Below the pieces are notes generated by a model. That model ran no database searches. It was not told the origin of the DNA and saw only the letters and a program-made list of their open reading frames with translations. The position numbers and the translations under genes were made by a program. From Fratercula arctica (Eukaryota > Chordata > Aves > Charadriiformes > Alcidae), in contig CANTUZ010000001.1 of NCBI GenBank assembly GCA_947846985.1, forward strand, positions 34,682,727 through 34,746,726: DNA of 64,000 nucleotides, read 5' to 3'. Positions 34,009 to 47,699 of this stretch are shown here, piece by piece. Each line of letters begins with the position of its first letter. The first letter of the stretch is position 1.

Positions 34009-37000
34009 AGCACTGTGCAATCACTAGGATGATTTTCATTACTAGCTTTGCATAGAGCTCTTTAAGAGTCTGAGGCTTCAGTGTCTGTATCCATACCACT
34101 CTGACAGAGCTGGCCCTGGAAACGTATCATCCTATTTTCCCCTTTACAAGGAAATCTTACAGCCTAGCTGTCCAAGTGTGCCGAGCAGTGCAGTAACCCA
34201 GATTTTCTCCTACCATTCTGGACTAAGGCTCGCAGACTTACTGTTAAACGGGGGATGGATTTGTTCCTGTGTCTGCTCTGACTGCATCTGTCTGATCAGT
34301 AAGATGGGATTCAGCTCCAGGTAAAGATGCTGAAATGCAGGTGTCTAAATGAAGGTGTCTGCAATAGTATTATTAAAGACCTACTGTAGGTTTTCAGCAT
34401 TATCTGAGTCACTTTCTTGGCACCACTGAATGTACTGACTGGCGACTGAATTCAGATGCCCACACATGGGCTCAGTGATGTTTTAGATTCCCTGAAATAT
34501 CCTCCCTGCTTTTCACTTGCCACTATGGAAAGTCATGGCTCCGTCGTAGGCCCTCTGTCGTATCGGTCATCTCTATGTGAGTGCTCCACACTGTAGAGCA
34601 TCTTAAATGTAACTCCATGTGTATGTATGTCCGATCGAATTGAGTCAAGATCTCCACGGATTATAAAGGCAGCTTATATGTGCAGGTCACATGTAAATAT
34701 CTGGGATACCTAAATACTAGAGTTTGCTGCCATTAGAGATACCTTAGGATGCTCCACCTGGTTGTCCTGGATACTGTAGGCTGCTGGCTTTGTTTAGTCA
34801 ACTGAATCCTGCTCCTAAGTTTAGATATCTTAGTCTCAGATTGAATTTTACCCCAAGGGAGCAATGCAGTTGCCTTAAACACAGGTTTTCTTCCGTATTA
34901 GATACCTAAGGGTATCCCTGACGCCTGCAGAGGTGTAACAGACATGCCGCAGGATGTGTAGACCTGAGTGGTGTTGGAGCGACAGCTGGAGAGATACCCT
35001 CAATGTCTCATGGATAGCTTCCAAGCAGGCTGGGTTAGATGTGCATTCTGCTTGTGTCCCAGGCAGAGGCAGGGTGGACGGAGCCCTGTGAAAGTCTGCC
35101 AATGCAGACTATGTAGGTGTGTGTGTACAGGTGTTTTATCAGGGTCACCTGCTTCACTTCATAGGGAATATTCTGCTGCTTAGGCCCTGGGAGGTCAGAT
35201 GCGTTTCATTCCTTTTAGAGACTAAGCTGGTCCACCAGGTCAGGCAGTGAAACATCAGGGATGCCAGCACTGCTAACGGAAGTGCTGCTTTGTTTTCTAT
35301 TTCTTTGATGAATTTCATTTTTCCTGAGCCTGGCTGACTGGGATGAGCAAATTAGTAAGATAGAAATGGTTATGGAAGTACCAGGAAAGCTGGATAATGA
35401 TAGTGCCTGAATCATCCATTGGAGGCATTTTCTTCCTATTTACTATACGGTCATCAGTTAAAAGCCATACTTGACCTGTCACTCTCTGTCCATTTCCAGA
35501 AAAAATTGGTAGCTCATTGTGTCTTTTGAAATCTGTTTGGACAGAGGACTGAAACATTTTTTTTTTTTTTGACGAGGGGCTTGTCACTCATGTCTTTGTC
35601 GTTCCGGCAAGATTTCTGCAACATGTTCTGCTTTAAAGGGATTTATAAATATCTGCTAGAAAGGAAAGTCAGCAGCTCATCTCCTTTTTGGGGTGGTCAC
35701 TAAATTCCATTCCAACATTGCTCTCCCTGCATTTTGCTTTTCCTTCCAGTTTTCTGCCAAGTGAAACTCAGAGAGTTAGCTATGACCTTGCAAGACCCAT
35801 GGATAGAACAGCTTGAGCGAGAAGTCTTTTTCTTGTGAAAAATCCTGATGGAACAGAAAGTTGTAACTGAGGACATATTTATTTGTGAGGAGGCAAATGA
35901 AAGATTTTGTTTCTCTTTGCCTGACGAAAATTGTGGTTTTGGTAGGGGGTGTGTGTAAGACAGGGGTATTTTCCCACAGAAATTGTTTTTGTGACAATGG
36001 GGGCATCCTGCCTATTTACAAACGCTAGGTCAACTTGATAACGGAAATTTGCTATGCATACAAGTGTTCAGATACAAAATACATTTTGGGGATATGGTTT
36101 GTTCTCTTTGCTTCCACTATTAGGATTAAATCCATAGTCCATGATAGGAAAAATTCTTGCAACTAGTGTATGAATAACAACAGAGCTCTATCAAACTTGA
36201 ATGACTGCCAGTAAAGGCAGACCATCACCGGAGAAAGCAATATTTCAATTCTGCGCTTCAAGGAGAGGTAACCAAGTGATAGATGACTTGGTAGAAAGGG
36301 GTTTCACCTGCCAAAACGTAGAGGGAAATTTTCCAACAAAGTCAAAGTCACAAGGGCTGACAGACAAAAAAAAAGAAAGCTTGTGGGGAAGTGGAGAGAC
36401 ATGCTTCATAGCAAAGAAGTTTGGCTGTGGGAGTAGAGGTGGGATTCTGAGAAACTCTACCTATGAGAGAGAAAAGTGTAATTCTAAGCAGATACGAAGC
36501 TGAAGAGTCAAAGATCAGGACTGCTGAGGCAGAAAAATGCTTACAGATAGGTTTTATTTTGCCTATAACTACCTGACACAACTTTTTCCTTCAGAAAATC
36601 ATGTTGATGGGAAATTTTCAACAAGTTCTGCCTGGTTAATTTAAGAGAGAGGAACATTGGCACCTTCTGCGCCTGTTATTACACCCAGTCTTCTACCACT
36701 TTAGGCGATGATGCCAGAGATGTCTGCTCAGAAATATGGGAATTGCTTTCCCCCGTACGTCTTGACTATGAATGATGCATTTGGAATGATTTTTACGGGA
36801 ACATCTCTGGCAGAAATTGCTCTCCCTATGACATGGATATCATCTACCCAGTCCAGGGTACTATGTAAAAGATGCTTGTATATAGTATTCGTTCTTTAAG
36901 GTACTGCTCTCACAGTTGTCACTCTCCATGAACTATTTTATATGCTCCTCCATTGCAGCAATATTATGTTCAGATAGTTTGGTGCTGAGCGTCAAGTGAA

Positions 37001-40000
37001 AACATACAAGTAAGCAAATTAATTTTCCTTGGTTATTATAAAATTCTGCCTTTAGTTCTCCACCAGGGGAAAAAAAAAAAGTTCCACAGAGTTCTTTACA
37101 GAGTAAAAAATGTCTGTATATTTTATGAGAAAACATTTTCCACTTTGAAAACATTAAAAAAATAAATACTTGCATTAAACCTGGCTTAAGGTTTATAACA
37201 TATGACAGTCTTTAAAAGAGGAATATATCTGGAGGTTTTCATGACTTCATAAAAATACCTAAGTTACACATGCTGAAAGTGCTGCACATTAGATACTCTT
37301 GTCTTGGAATGTAATTGCCTTAAAGGTATACAGGAGGCTGAGATTAATAATTCCCCCAGCATGTCTACTCTCCATTTCTGTTCCACAGAGGAAGCTAGAA
37401 GGATATGGTATCATCAAAGAAGCATGTGTTGGGATAGGGGAGAGCTAATCCTTAAATAGTTGTGCCCTGCATCTCAACTAAGGAATGAAAACCTTTGGAA
37501 AGGATTTCCTGAAGTCTTACATACGCTATATCCCTTAACCTATTAAATGCTATAATTGTTGCACTAAGATAAGAGATGCTTCCAAAGTCATCCATGCTGG
37601 GTGGCCCTAGGTGAAAAGCTATTTATTAATATCCCAGAGTTGTGCCATGTGGCGATAGTGATGGAAATTTGGCAAACCAACTGTACTTCTGTCAGATGAG
37701 TGAAACAGCCACTTCACTCAAGACTGGATGACAGATAGATCTAGAGATCATTGTGCTAGGGAAATCTGGCTTGTGATTAGGACGGTGACTGAGAGAGATG
37801 ACAAGAAAAAGAGAAGAGGGCAGTGAGTACTTTCTCATCCAGATAGTTTTACAGACATAAATAAGTCTTAAACCTCTTTCACTTAAAACCCATATTGCCA
37901 ACATGGATTGGCTGCAAAATACTGTTAATTTAGATTATTAACATTTGGGACTGGTTTTGAATTTGTGCAAGTGATTTGGGGTGGCGGACTGGTATCAAAG
38001 AATCTCTGCAGTCTGTTTTATATGGGCTGGTATGATTTTCCATACTGTATAAACAGGAAAAGTGTGAGATAGAACTGAAATAGCTTGCTTAAGTGGAATG
38101 AGTAAAAAAGCTAGGTGAAAACCGACAATTATTTTTGTGACTAGTTAAATTCTTTGAAAAATATGGTCTGAGTTGTCCTAAAACTAGCCATAAATTTGGG
38201 TTAATAGTGAAAATCTGGCAGAATAATGTGGGAGGCAGAAGAACTTGGGAGGTTTAATTGAGGAAACAACTTTTACTCAGCAGTATAGGGGGGTGCAGCA
38301 TTTGTTTGGTTTCTGTGAGATTTGGGACTGACTACCACAGCTGTACTGAAACATTTTCATTTATCCTCATCCACACAGGGAAGGTCCCTCCTGTTAAGCT
38401 ACCTGGGATGGAGTAGTTCTCATCTGCTGTGGATAATATCTCATTTTTATATCATCACCCACACATTCGAGTGCTGAGGACAGAGGATGATTCCTCTTGC
38501 AGCTTGGAGGAAAACCATGCAGGAGACTCTGACTCTTGGTGATTGGATTGTTCAGTGAAGAGACAGAAAGTCTTCACTCATTTGCTTGGGATAAATCCAT
38601 CAGAAGGTGGCCTGCTGATTAGATAGCCCTGGCCAGCAGGGTTTTGGAAAGGCATGTGCTGTTGAGTCTCCTTCCTAGATTTGTTCCACTTTATGAAACA
38701 TTCATTAAGGTGGTGCTCTGCTACCAGCACATGAAGCAATGTTGCAAGTGGGAGAGGGGTTGTTTGCCTATTTTTGGTGTCCAGATCACTCTTATTCTCT
38801 GTTGAGTGGAATATTATAACAGTGGACTATAATATTATGCACTGAAAATATAGTTTTCATTTAAATTTTTCTTCCTCTAGAGAGAAAGAGCTAAAAGACA
38901 TTCCGAATGGTCTGAAATTAGGGCTTGTTTTCTTTATTTTCTTTGTTGTCTAACCTGAGAAATCACTCACACTGCCTGCTTGTGGGAGCTGCCCCAGCTC
39001 TGGGCAGTGCAGGGACATAGACAAGAGGTCCCACTGAAGAAAAGTCACTGGCCTCCTAGTACATACTAACTGCTGTGAAAATCCCACCGCGCTTGAGGTC
39101 AGTGGCATCTCTGCCCTTCCTTCGTCAAGCATTTCTTCACGTGCTTTCAGTGCACTCTTGCTGCTTGGACCCATGCTGAGTTTTACGAAGGGAAAATAGA
39201 TCAGAGGATCTAAATACTTGAGACAATTATATGCCAGAGCACAAGGGCTTTATAAATGTCTTGGTGCTACAGACAGGGCTACTCGGCAGGGGGAGAGAGC
39301 GGAAGGTGGTCCCAAGGCAGGCAGGGACAGTGTCTTTCCCTTCAAGCACACCATACCATGGTGCTCCAGGGAGGCCAGTGGAGCAGGGACTGGGACTGAG
39401 GGTTGTCCAGGAGCCCGGTGACCACCAGACATGTCCACAGTGGTAAGGCCGGTCTGAGTTCAAGCTGGTCTCCTCAGGGCAGTTCAGGGCCCTGGGTGCA
39501 CTCAGGGCCCTGTGATTTGCAGCAGTTCTGTACTATGGTAGACCTTGTTCCTGTGAACAAAACTTACGACCATCAATACATTGATGTAGGTCCCTAAGAT
39601 GGCCAGTTCACCAATGATGAAAATAACTATGGATGAAGTTAGTGAAACAAAACATTTAAATGTAAAGAGGTATATGAGAATTGCCTTTTTTTACGAGTGC
39701 TTCTGTAAAGGTTCCCCATCACCCCCCAAAATCAAGAAGCTCTGCCAGATAGAAAAAGAAGACATTGATGTATTTTAGATATTATCAAAATGAATAAGAA
39801 ATAGAGAAGTTCATAGCCACATATATAAATTAGCAAAGGAAACATTCAGACAAACGACAAACTAAATTAAGGGTGTTTGTGAAAGCTCTAGATGTACAGC
39901 AGCAAAGAAAATAAGATAGTAAAATTACTGAACACGATTCAAAAAGAAGATGTATATGATCATAATTCTATTTCATACTCAGACAGTCTGGATGGTGTGT

Positions 40001-40377
40001 TAATATCAGGTGGTGAAAGACTATTGCCTAAACAGGAGAAGCCAGATGTTACTAGATATTAAGCGTTTGGCCCTCATTTAGTACTCCGCAATCTCCAGGT
40101 GGGCACGTAAGTTCCCTTCTCTGTGTGTGAGGGAAGCAAAATGCCTCTGGCTAGAATCCAAACCCGCCCATGGACTGACAGAGTGGGGGAACACTGAGCA
40201 GAGAGATGAATGAACTCCTGCCCTTCCCCATGCTTGTGCAGCAGAGCCGTAGATTTCAGGGGATTACCCTGTGCTCACTCTCAGTGAACTGAGCTGGAAT
40301 CCTGTGTTGGGAGAAAAAAAACCAAAATACCTCCACAGTCAAAAGATGTACCATCTTTGCCAGTTTTCTACATAATA
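34009..40377. other. About 6.4 kb of unique DNA, no gene recognised
   Basis: Frames at 34875-35183, 35215-35587, 35776-36006, 36201-36581, 36708-36899, 38950-39174 and 39218-39597 are each under about 100 codons, overlap on opposite strands and show no domains. The block 34300-34960 contains words such as AGGTGTCTAAAT and GATACCTAAG that recur near 51.7-52.6 kb and may belong to an unrecognised old repeat. Simple A/T-runs occur at about 35560-35571 and 37069-37080. Confidence 0.45.
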
Positions 40378-40408
40378 ATGTAGTGGTTAGAGCACTCATT
40401 TTGGAGAA
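40378..40408 (+). repeat. Possible tRNA-derived SINE head (relic)
   Basis: ATGTAGTGGTTAGAGCACTC resembles the box-A half of tRNA-derived SINE heads, whose consensus runs like 'tagtggttagagcac'. No box-B word or CORE/MIR body follows at the expected spacing, so only about 30 bases support the call. A chance match is possible. Confidence 0.35.
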
Positions 40409-43400
40409 AGGAATGTCCTTAGAGCTCTACTGAACTGTCTTACTGACACCTTCATTCTTTCTGGAGAGCTGTTGATTATGATGAATTGCCTCTGATAACA
40501 TTTGTGAATTCCCAATCAGCAAACAAACACCACTGAAACACACCCTGGGTGTAGGTGAAGAAGGAAATAGTCCTGAGAGCAGGTTACAGCCCAGAGCTAC
40601 CCCCAAACACAGGCGAGCTGCCTACCAGCTGGATTACTAAATTCACGTCTCATTTTCTTCCCTCTTCCTCTCCTCTACCTCCCATAAGGGTTTAATTTCT
40701 TTTGGACTCTGCAGGGTGAAAAGATCCCGCTCTCTGGGGCACCTGACACCTACCCAGCATCCTGACAAGTCTGTATTCTGGAGTTAAGGCATTTTAAGGA
40801 TGGTAGGAGATGGAGCCTGGATGTTCATGAATAAGTCTATGCTGAATTCTTCACCTGTATGAAATCGCCTGGTGGATTGTTTCCAAGCTGTTTGAAAGCA
40901 GTGCCCAGTTGGGTACTTAGGGTTTCACCAGAGCACAGCAGAGGAGACAACAAGATCCTCTCCTTTCTCTACATCCCAGTGATGATGTGGGTCTCACAAG
41001 AGATGTGAGGGTGGCGTGAGTAGGTAAGCAGTCTCTGAGAAGGAAGGGAGTCAAATCCTCACTTGCAGTTGCCTCTTTTACAGCTGTCCATGTAGCAGGT
41101 GAAGGTCTCTGTCTTTCCCTTCTCTCCCCACGGGCTTGCCTGTTCCTCAGTGTTGGTGAGTGCAGAGACCCATCTGCCTCGTGGTGATGGCAGCAGGGCT
41201 GGAGGAGATGGCAAGGACCTCTGGGGCTGTGCAGGGAACAGCTAGGGCTGCTAGTGATAAAAGGTGGCTATGGAAAGAGCAATGGTCCCCACAAGCTGAG
41301 TGCCTAGACTCCAGGCACTCCGTAAAGGTAAAAAAACAATTTTGGTTATTTTTCTGATCACAGTTTTCATGTAGGTACTGCAGATGTGCTTAAGCCATTA
41401 TTTGTGTCCAGCCCGTAATGAAATGTGTTCTGTTCTTCCAGTAACTGAGAATGGCGTCCAGAGAAGATGAGCATGACTGACTTAGAACAACCTTGAGGTT
41501 CTCAGCATGGCCACAGGTGGGGAGAAAGAAAGATAAATTAGAGATACCATTTGCTAGTCTGCTTCTTCTATCATCTGCTTTTTTTTTGCGATGGCTCTCC
41601 TGTGCTTCAAACATTCAGGGACCCTAAGACAACTGGGGCTTTTTAGAGTAAGAACTCTTACCCACAGGCCGCTTTCACCTGCTGCAAGCTCCATATTTCC
41701 TGTGGACACATGAGGACTGTCACAGCTCAACTTAGCACTGGAGAGGTAATGCAGGTTCCTTTATTTAGGCCATGGGGCGACTAGGAAGCATAGCACTGTC
41801 TACTCTTGTTGAAGCAGCACACAGTGGATCCCACAGCACTCATCCAAAGAGTCAGACATGACTCACCTTCCTATACAAATCATTACTTCATTATACATTA
41901 TGTTATGTGTTCTCCTAATGATCTTCTCTCATGCCTTTATCGTGTAATTGGTTCATTACTTTACCCCTGTGCTCAGTGTGCAATGGAATACCAATCATTA
42001 CCAGCACCATGTGTTCATTTCAAACTATATATTTTTGAGTGCTATATTTGGTTGTTTTCTGGTCCCTATGTACTATTTATACAATACCACATATGTTTTG
42101 TGGAGCCCTCTGATGAAATGCAGACATACTGCTTGTTAGGCTATTGTCTAGCTGCTAATCAGTAGCAATTCCCAGATGCCCTTTGGTGGCAGAGTTACAA
42201 TAATTGGGCTTCCTTGGTTTTCAGGTCTATATAGTCTATGACTTCACCCTTCACTGATGATGGCCCTTGATCTGCTGAGGGAATCTGGTCCCATGAATGA
42301 AAAATAGGGTGAGGTTGCAATAGATTGTTTAATGATTATAATCCTCAGTAAAGGTTTTATGAATTGACTGGCTCTTCATGAGCACACAGTAAGCATTCTA
42401 ATGAATCAAAACTAAATATTTACAGGACACAAGTAATTAGATGTGAGGGAATAAAAGAGCCTATTAAACCATCTGGACAGTTCAAAGGATTGGCAATTTG
42501 CAGATAAAACACTGAAGGGTTAAGGACACCAGTTAAAATTTGACCCTTGCTAATAGTGATTAGATATTACTACCACCTGATTGCTACCTGGGAGACTGAG
42601 GTGAAATGAGTCAGGGCTTGCCTTTGTGTTTATGGCTAATTGTGGCGAAGAGATTTTCAGACTCTTGTAATCTTTCCCCAGTAGAAAGATGAAATTTTAG
42701 ATTATTTTTGTCTCCATCAGTGTTCATTTAAATTTAAATAGGGATGTGTTAGATGTGAGAAACATTGTGTTTCTATGACAAATTATGCATGTGTTCTCAT
42801 AATTAAAAGAGAAGTTGAGATTCCAAAATGGATGATTTTAAAGGAAAAGGGGAAAATCCCATTTAAAAAAAAAATCCAAAATCCACAAGAACATTTTATA
42901 GATAACATAGACAGACATAGAAGGTTAAAAAAAGAACAGACTGCTAACTGAAACCTGCTTATAAGAAATCTTTGATGGCAGAAGAAAATGACTTGAAATA
43001 CTTGAACCCTCAGCAATTAAGAAACCAAGGCCTCAAACAAGTAAGAAAATTTGAAGGAGGCAGGCATTACACAATCAAGTTTTATCTGAATTCAAAAGCA
43101 ATTAAATTAAAGTGGGTGGAGGTTGACTCTCACTTTGCAAAAACTGATGTTTACCACTGTCACAGCTGAGAGCAGATTTCAAAGCCAATGACAGCTGCAT
43201 TCAACTACAGCCGGTCTAACAAGCTGCTAATACATCTCCCAGCTAAAAAGCTGTTTCTGTGATCCAGTGCTATGCTCAGCAGGAAGTTACCTTAGTCAAG
43301 AGACTCTAAATGTTTTGGAGTGGTGTTATTCTCTTCTTTTGAAACTTCTATTGATTCATCAGGGCTGTGATTGAGCAAAGGAGGAAGGTAGCATTGGGAT

Positions 43401-45871
43401 GCTGGAGCCTACTTTGGTTCCTTGACTTATGAAAAGAGCAGTGGGTTTCAACCTCCAGCTTTTGTCTATGTTATGAGGCTATTTTACACATTAAACACTT
43501 GTTTGTTAAGCAGATCACGGAGAAAGAGATGAGTGCTGAGCTGCTCGGAGCAGAGACTTTGTGCCATACGCAGCACTGTAACACCACGTACACTGAATAC
43601 TGAGAAACGTGGGGCTAAAGAAGGATTGGCCTATTTTACATTCCTTATGGACTAGGATGTGTTTAGATCCTTTGTTGGGACTGACCTTGGATCCGGTTTT
43701 GGTTTACAGCCTTATCTGCTGGGAACTGGTGGAGGGCATGGAGAGAATTGGATGCCCAAGAAGAGTCTGAAAAAGCCAGAAAGTTTGGTGAGGAACTGCC
43801 TGAGTGAGGCATTAGGAGTTGCCTCCAGCTGGAGGAAAACCAGCTTTTCACTCCATCATATAGTGGTAAGCTACCTCCTGTAGTTAAGTACTTTATTCAC
43901 AATAGCCTTTCCTTGGAAAAGAAAGCAGCAGTCTGATATGTGATAACCATCTGAATGTCTGGGGCTAATTTCTGTCTGATTGGGAAGGTCTTCAAGTTTT
44001 CCACCTCTCTGATGAATGTTGTAACCAGGAGTCTGCAGGTACCAGTAGGTTAGCGTCTCCTCTTGAAGCTCTTCAGTTTGATACAGGCTATTTAAGTATT
44101 CATTGGGGCAGAGACTGCATTGCAGCAGGTCTCCCAGGTGAGTCTTCCACCTACCAAACCCCAACATTTCTCTCCCTCTCTCTCTAGCCTAATGAATATT
44201 TAAGATATGATAGTGATGACAGCCATAGAACAGCCCAGGAGAAAATTAATTCTGTCTTCATAGCGGGGTTTGAATGGTGTGCTGTAAATAAAGCACTGGG
44301 GCCACACACTGAACGTGGAGGATAAAAGAAAATGTTGAATAGCCTGCTCATTAAGTGAGCACCATCCAGCATGAGCGCAGAACGAGGCAAGAACTGCATG
44401 GAAAAAAATAGTATGTCATCAAGTAATTAAAGACTGCGGCACAATGCATATGTATAAGGGACTGAATTAATGTTTTCAGGAAATCTTAATTTTGGCATTT
44501 ACTCGTGCTGGAGTGCTTGACTTTGCAATCTGAGCAATATTCTTTTAGTGTATCTTTTTGTGTAGATAAGCCTGACATAGAAAGGAACTGAGGGAGCCTC
44601 ACAAAGCCTTAAAAAGCCTATTTCTTTTTCCTCTACCTCAATCACCTCTGAATGAGAAACTATGGTAGCTGGCTGAGAATCATAATCAAACAGTGAAAAC
44701 TTAGTGTCATTGATAATTATTACCATTGCATTTCCTCTGTAGGAACTATTTTCCTCATTTTAATTCCAGGCATTCTCTACTTCATAACTTTGCAGGCTAA
44801 CATGTAATGAATGCTACCAACAGGAGGTTTTTACAAAAACCTCTACTGCTAAAGCTGAAGTTAAAGAGGGAGGGGGCGGGGGCATTTAAAGGGTGAGGTT
44901 TCAAAGAGACAGAATAAATGGCTAAATAACAAAAAGTAATGAAGATGGCAAATTTTGCCTGCTGTTCTGCTGATGAATTTGCCCATGAGCAGATTGGAAT
45001 ATTTTAAAAACATATTTGTTATTCAAAATCATTTGTCAAGGGTCAAATTCTTTCCTGGTTACTCATATTGAAGCAAGAAAAACCTGTCTGTGGAACAAAC
45101 TGCTGCTGTGTGTGAATAGACGTGAGGAAATCTGTTCCCAATTAATTTATGGAAATAATTCTCCATTTTATAAGTAACTTTTTGTGTGTGTTTGTTATTC
45201 AGAACGAGAATGGTTTTGACTGATCTTATAAGTAATGGGGCATGTTACAATGTGTCACAACACATTGAACTGGATTTGTAGTACAAATAGTTGGCTGTAT
45301 GCTGCTATAATTAAATTTCTGTGATTGTTTTCTGATATTCATAGATGCCCTTCTCAACAGTTCTCCCTTTCCCCCTGGAAACAGTTTCCTTAAAATAATC
45401 AGAGAAAGTAAACACAATAGGAGCTGAAGTGAATTCATTTAACCATCCACAAGAATATGTGTGACTTCTATTTTGGGGGGTGGGGCCAGTATTTGCCTAG
45501 GACTAGTGGTTAATGACTGAGGAAAGGATTACATTTAGTAAAACACATGAGAATAGTGAGACAAGAAAACACAAACACGATATTGCTAAATTCTCTAATG
45601 GTTCTATAGTGAAAAGATAATGGACATATAAACACTGTGTCTTGTAGATAGCTAAAGCAAATATTATGCTCTATAAAACACTTTTTATATTGATTTGTTG
45701 GAAGCCTTTTATATTTTGGTGGTTGCCAAAGAGCCACTGTGGCACAATATTTCTCTTAGTCTGTAGTATACATTTGTTTCCACTTCAGCAAAAGTACTTT
45801 TAAATGTGTGATTTGGGCGAATTGAGACACCCAACCAAGTATCGTTAAGAATTTTTGCCATCCTGCAGGAA
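40409..45871. other. About 5.5 kb of unique AT-rich DNA
   Basis: I recognise no transposon, RNA gene or exon. The 119-codon plus frame at 41806-42165 is the longest. Its product is rich in Tyr, Cys, Ile and Leu and matches no family I know. A second 63-codon frame at 41948-42139 overlaps it. Other frames (43659-43883, 43871-44167, 44499-44726, 45226-45438, 45510-45737) are short. A CTCTCTCT run lies at about 44171-44186. Confidence 0.45.
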
Positions 45872-45904
45872 TTCTTCTATTTCAATCTTTTTGAAATAGA
45901 AGAA
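45872..45904. repeat. Perfect inverted repeat, 13-bp stem and 7-nt loop
   Basis: TTCTTCTATTTCA (45872-45884) is followed by a seven-base ATCTTTT spacer and then its exact reverse complement TGAAATAGAAGAA (45892-45904). The stem is too short for a typical microRNA precursor, which needs roughly 22 paired bases or more, and no poly-T stop or promoter element is seen. It could extrude as a small cruciform or form a hairpin in a transcript of either strand. Confidence 0.85.
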
Positions 45905-47380
45905 CAACAATGGCTAAAACTGGTTACTTGCTTTATCTCACTTGCACTGAAATGACTAACTCTGGAAGAGCAGAGATGTGTTTGCAGCCTGTCCAAAGCA
46001 CAGAGCCTACAAGGAATCTGTAGAAGTATTTTATTAGCTGAGTTGAGTACTAGGTTTCCCCTCATTTCTTTCTAGACTGACTTTGTAAAGGGAATTGTCA
46101 CTCAATCATAACTAGAAGGGGGTTGTGAGACCCAGTTTGTACAGTTACAGGTCAGTCTGGGTTTAGCAGTCACGCTGGCTACATGAGGATTTTTTCCTTG
46201 CTGAAGAGCAGAATGGGTTGTTTTGTCATTTTGGAATTTCAGGCCAAATTATGCTACAGGCTTGAGTTTACCACTGGCAGGGTAAAAGGCAGAGAAGTCC
46301 TTTGCTGCCAGACCTGTCAGGGCAGGCTCAGAGGGGTGGATTTGGATGCTTATGACTTGTACGTGAGGATAGTGACAGTGACAAGCCTGCTGACCGCATC
46401 TACAGGCGGTCGTTGCAGGCTCTTCAAGCCAGGGTGCCCTGCACTTAGGAACCAATACATATTTCTAAAACACAATGTATCCACATTTAGCCTCTGAAAT
46501 GTCATATACTAAGCATCTTTCAGGGATTTATTTGCCATAATTGTGTCTTTGTAATGGAAAGCTATTTCTATATATATATTAGCTGACATGTTAAGCTTGG
46601 CACAGCTGATATGAAAGACTGGGCATCTGAAAGTGCCTTTTTTGTTCAGTTTTGGATGCAGCTGGTTTAATTTAGAGTATCCTCTGAGTCAAGCTGCTGC
46701 CTGTTGTGTTTTAACTGGGCATAAAGATGCCTTTTTTTCATCCAATAGGGCCATTTATGACTGTGTCTACCTTGCTATAGAAAGGTCATAGAGGTCAAGC
46801 CATGGTCCAAAATTTGCGTAGTACAAAGTGGCTCACTCATGTTCACATGGGGTGAGGGCTAGCCTCTCTAGCAGATTTGGTCTTGGAATAGCCTAAACTG
46901 AGCCAGGCTGTATTGAAAAGCCAGTGTCATCCACTGACTCTTGCTTCCTGATCCTCTAGTGCCAGTGGTATGGATGTGCCTGTTTTAGGACCTAAAAGAT
47001 AAAGGACAATAGACACTGTGCATTAACACCCATGGATTCTGCTCGCAAAGGCTGAGTCAGACAACAGGTTGCATTGCTTCTCATCTCCTTTGCATCCCTG
47101 CCCTGCACAAACAGGATTCAAGAAATGGGCCTGTTGCTTTTGTGTTCATGAGGAGTATAGTTTAGCACTTCAGCATTGAGTCACAAATATGCTGAATAAA
47201 GTAATGAACTGCAGTGTGAAATGAAGAATATTCTTCTTTATTGCAACAACTGGTTCCAGTAGAAACTGAAACCTTATCTTTATTCAGAAGGTAGGTGGAG
47301 AACAAGCAAAAGAAATTCAATTTTCTCCTACAATAATGACAGCCCTAACAAAGAGAGAATACCTTTGATGTGAAAAGACA
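45905..47380. other. Unique sequence, nothing recognised
   Basis: Frames at 46183-46497 (plus, 104 codons) and 46249-46455 (minus) overlap on opposite strands and have no recognisable product. No repeat family is recognised before the CR1 tail. Confidence 0.5.
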
Positions 47381-47462
47381 TCACAGAATCACAGAGTGGC
47401 TGAGGTTGGAAGAGACCTCTGGAGGTCATCTGGTCCAACCGCCTGTGCTCAAGCATGGCCAC

Positions 47463-47699
47463 CTAGAGCCAATTGCCCAGGACCATGCCCAGACGGCTTT
47501 TGAATATCTCTAAGGATGGAGACCCCACAACTTCCCAAGGCAACCTGTGCAAGTGCTCAGTCACTCTCACAGTGAAAAAGTGTTTCCTGGTGTTCAGGAG
47601 GAACCTCGTGTGTTGCCCTTTGCGCCCACTGCCTGAGGCTCTGTCACTGTGCACCTCTGAGAAGAACCCAACTCTGGTGTCTTTGCACCCTCCCTTCAA
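47463..47699 (-). pseudogene. CR1 ORF2 C-terminal remnant (78 codons)
   Basis: This is the terminal coding piece of the 2.1-kb CR1. It contains SEVHSDRASGSGRKGQHTRF and HRLPWEVVGSPSLEIFKSRL, corresponding to the [10 protein letters not shown] and [12 protein letters not shown] blocks of other CR1 copies. It ends in a true CR1 stop codon just before the 3' untranslated region. Confidence 0.9.

Noticed and set aside
40378..40408. Functional tRNA gene
   Set aside because: Only a box-A-like half is present. There is no cloverleaf, no box B and no terminator.
41806..42165. 119-codon plus-strand frame as a small membrane or secreted protein
   Set aside because: It is rich in hydrophobic and aromatic residues because the DNA is T-rich. 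There is no recognisable domain, and another frame overlaps it.
45872..45904. MicroRNA precursor
   Set aside because: The stem is 13 bp with a 7-base loop, too short for Drosha/Dicer-type processing.
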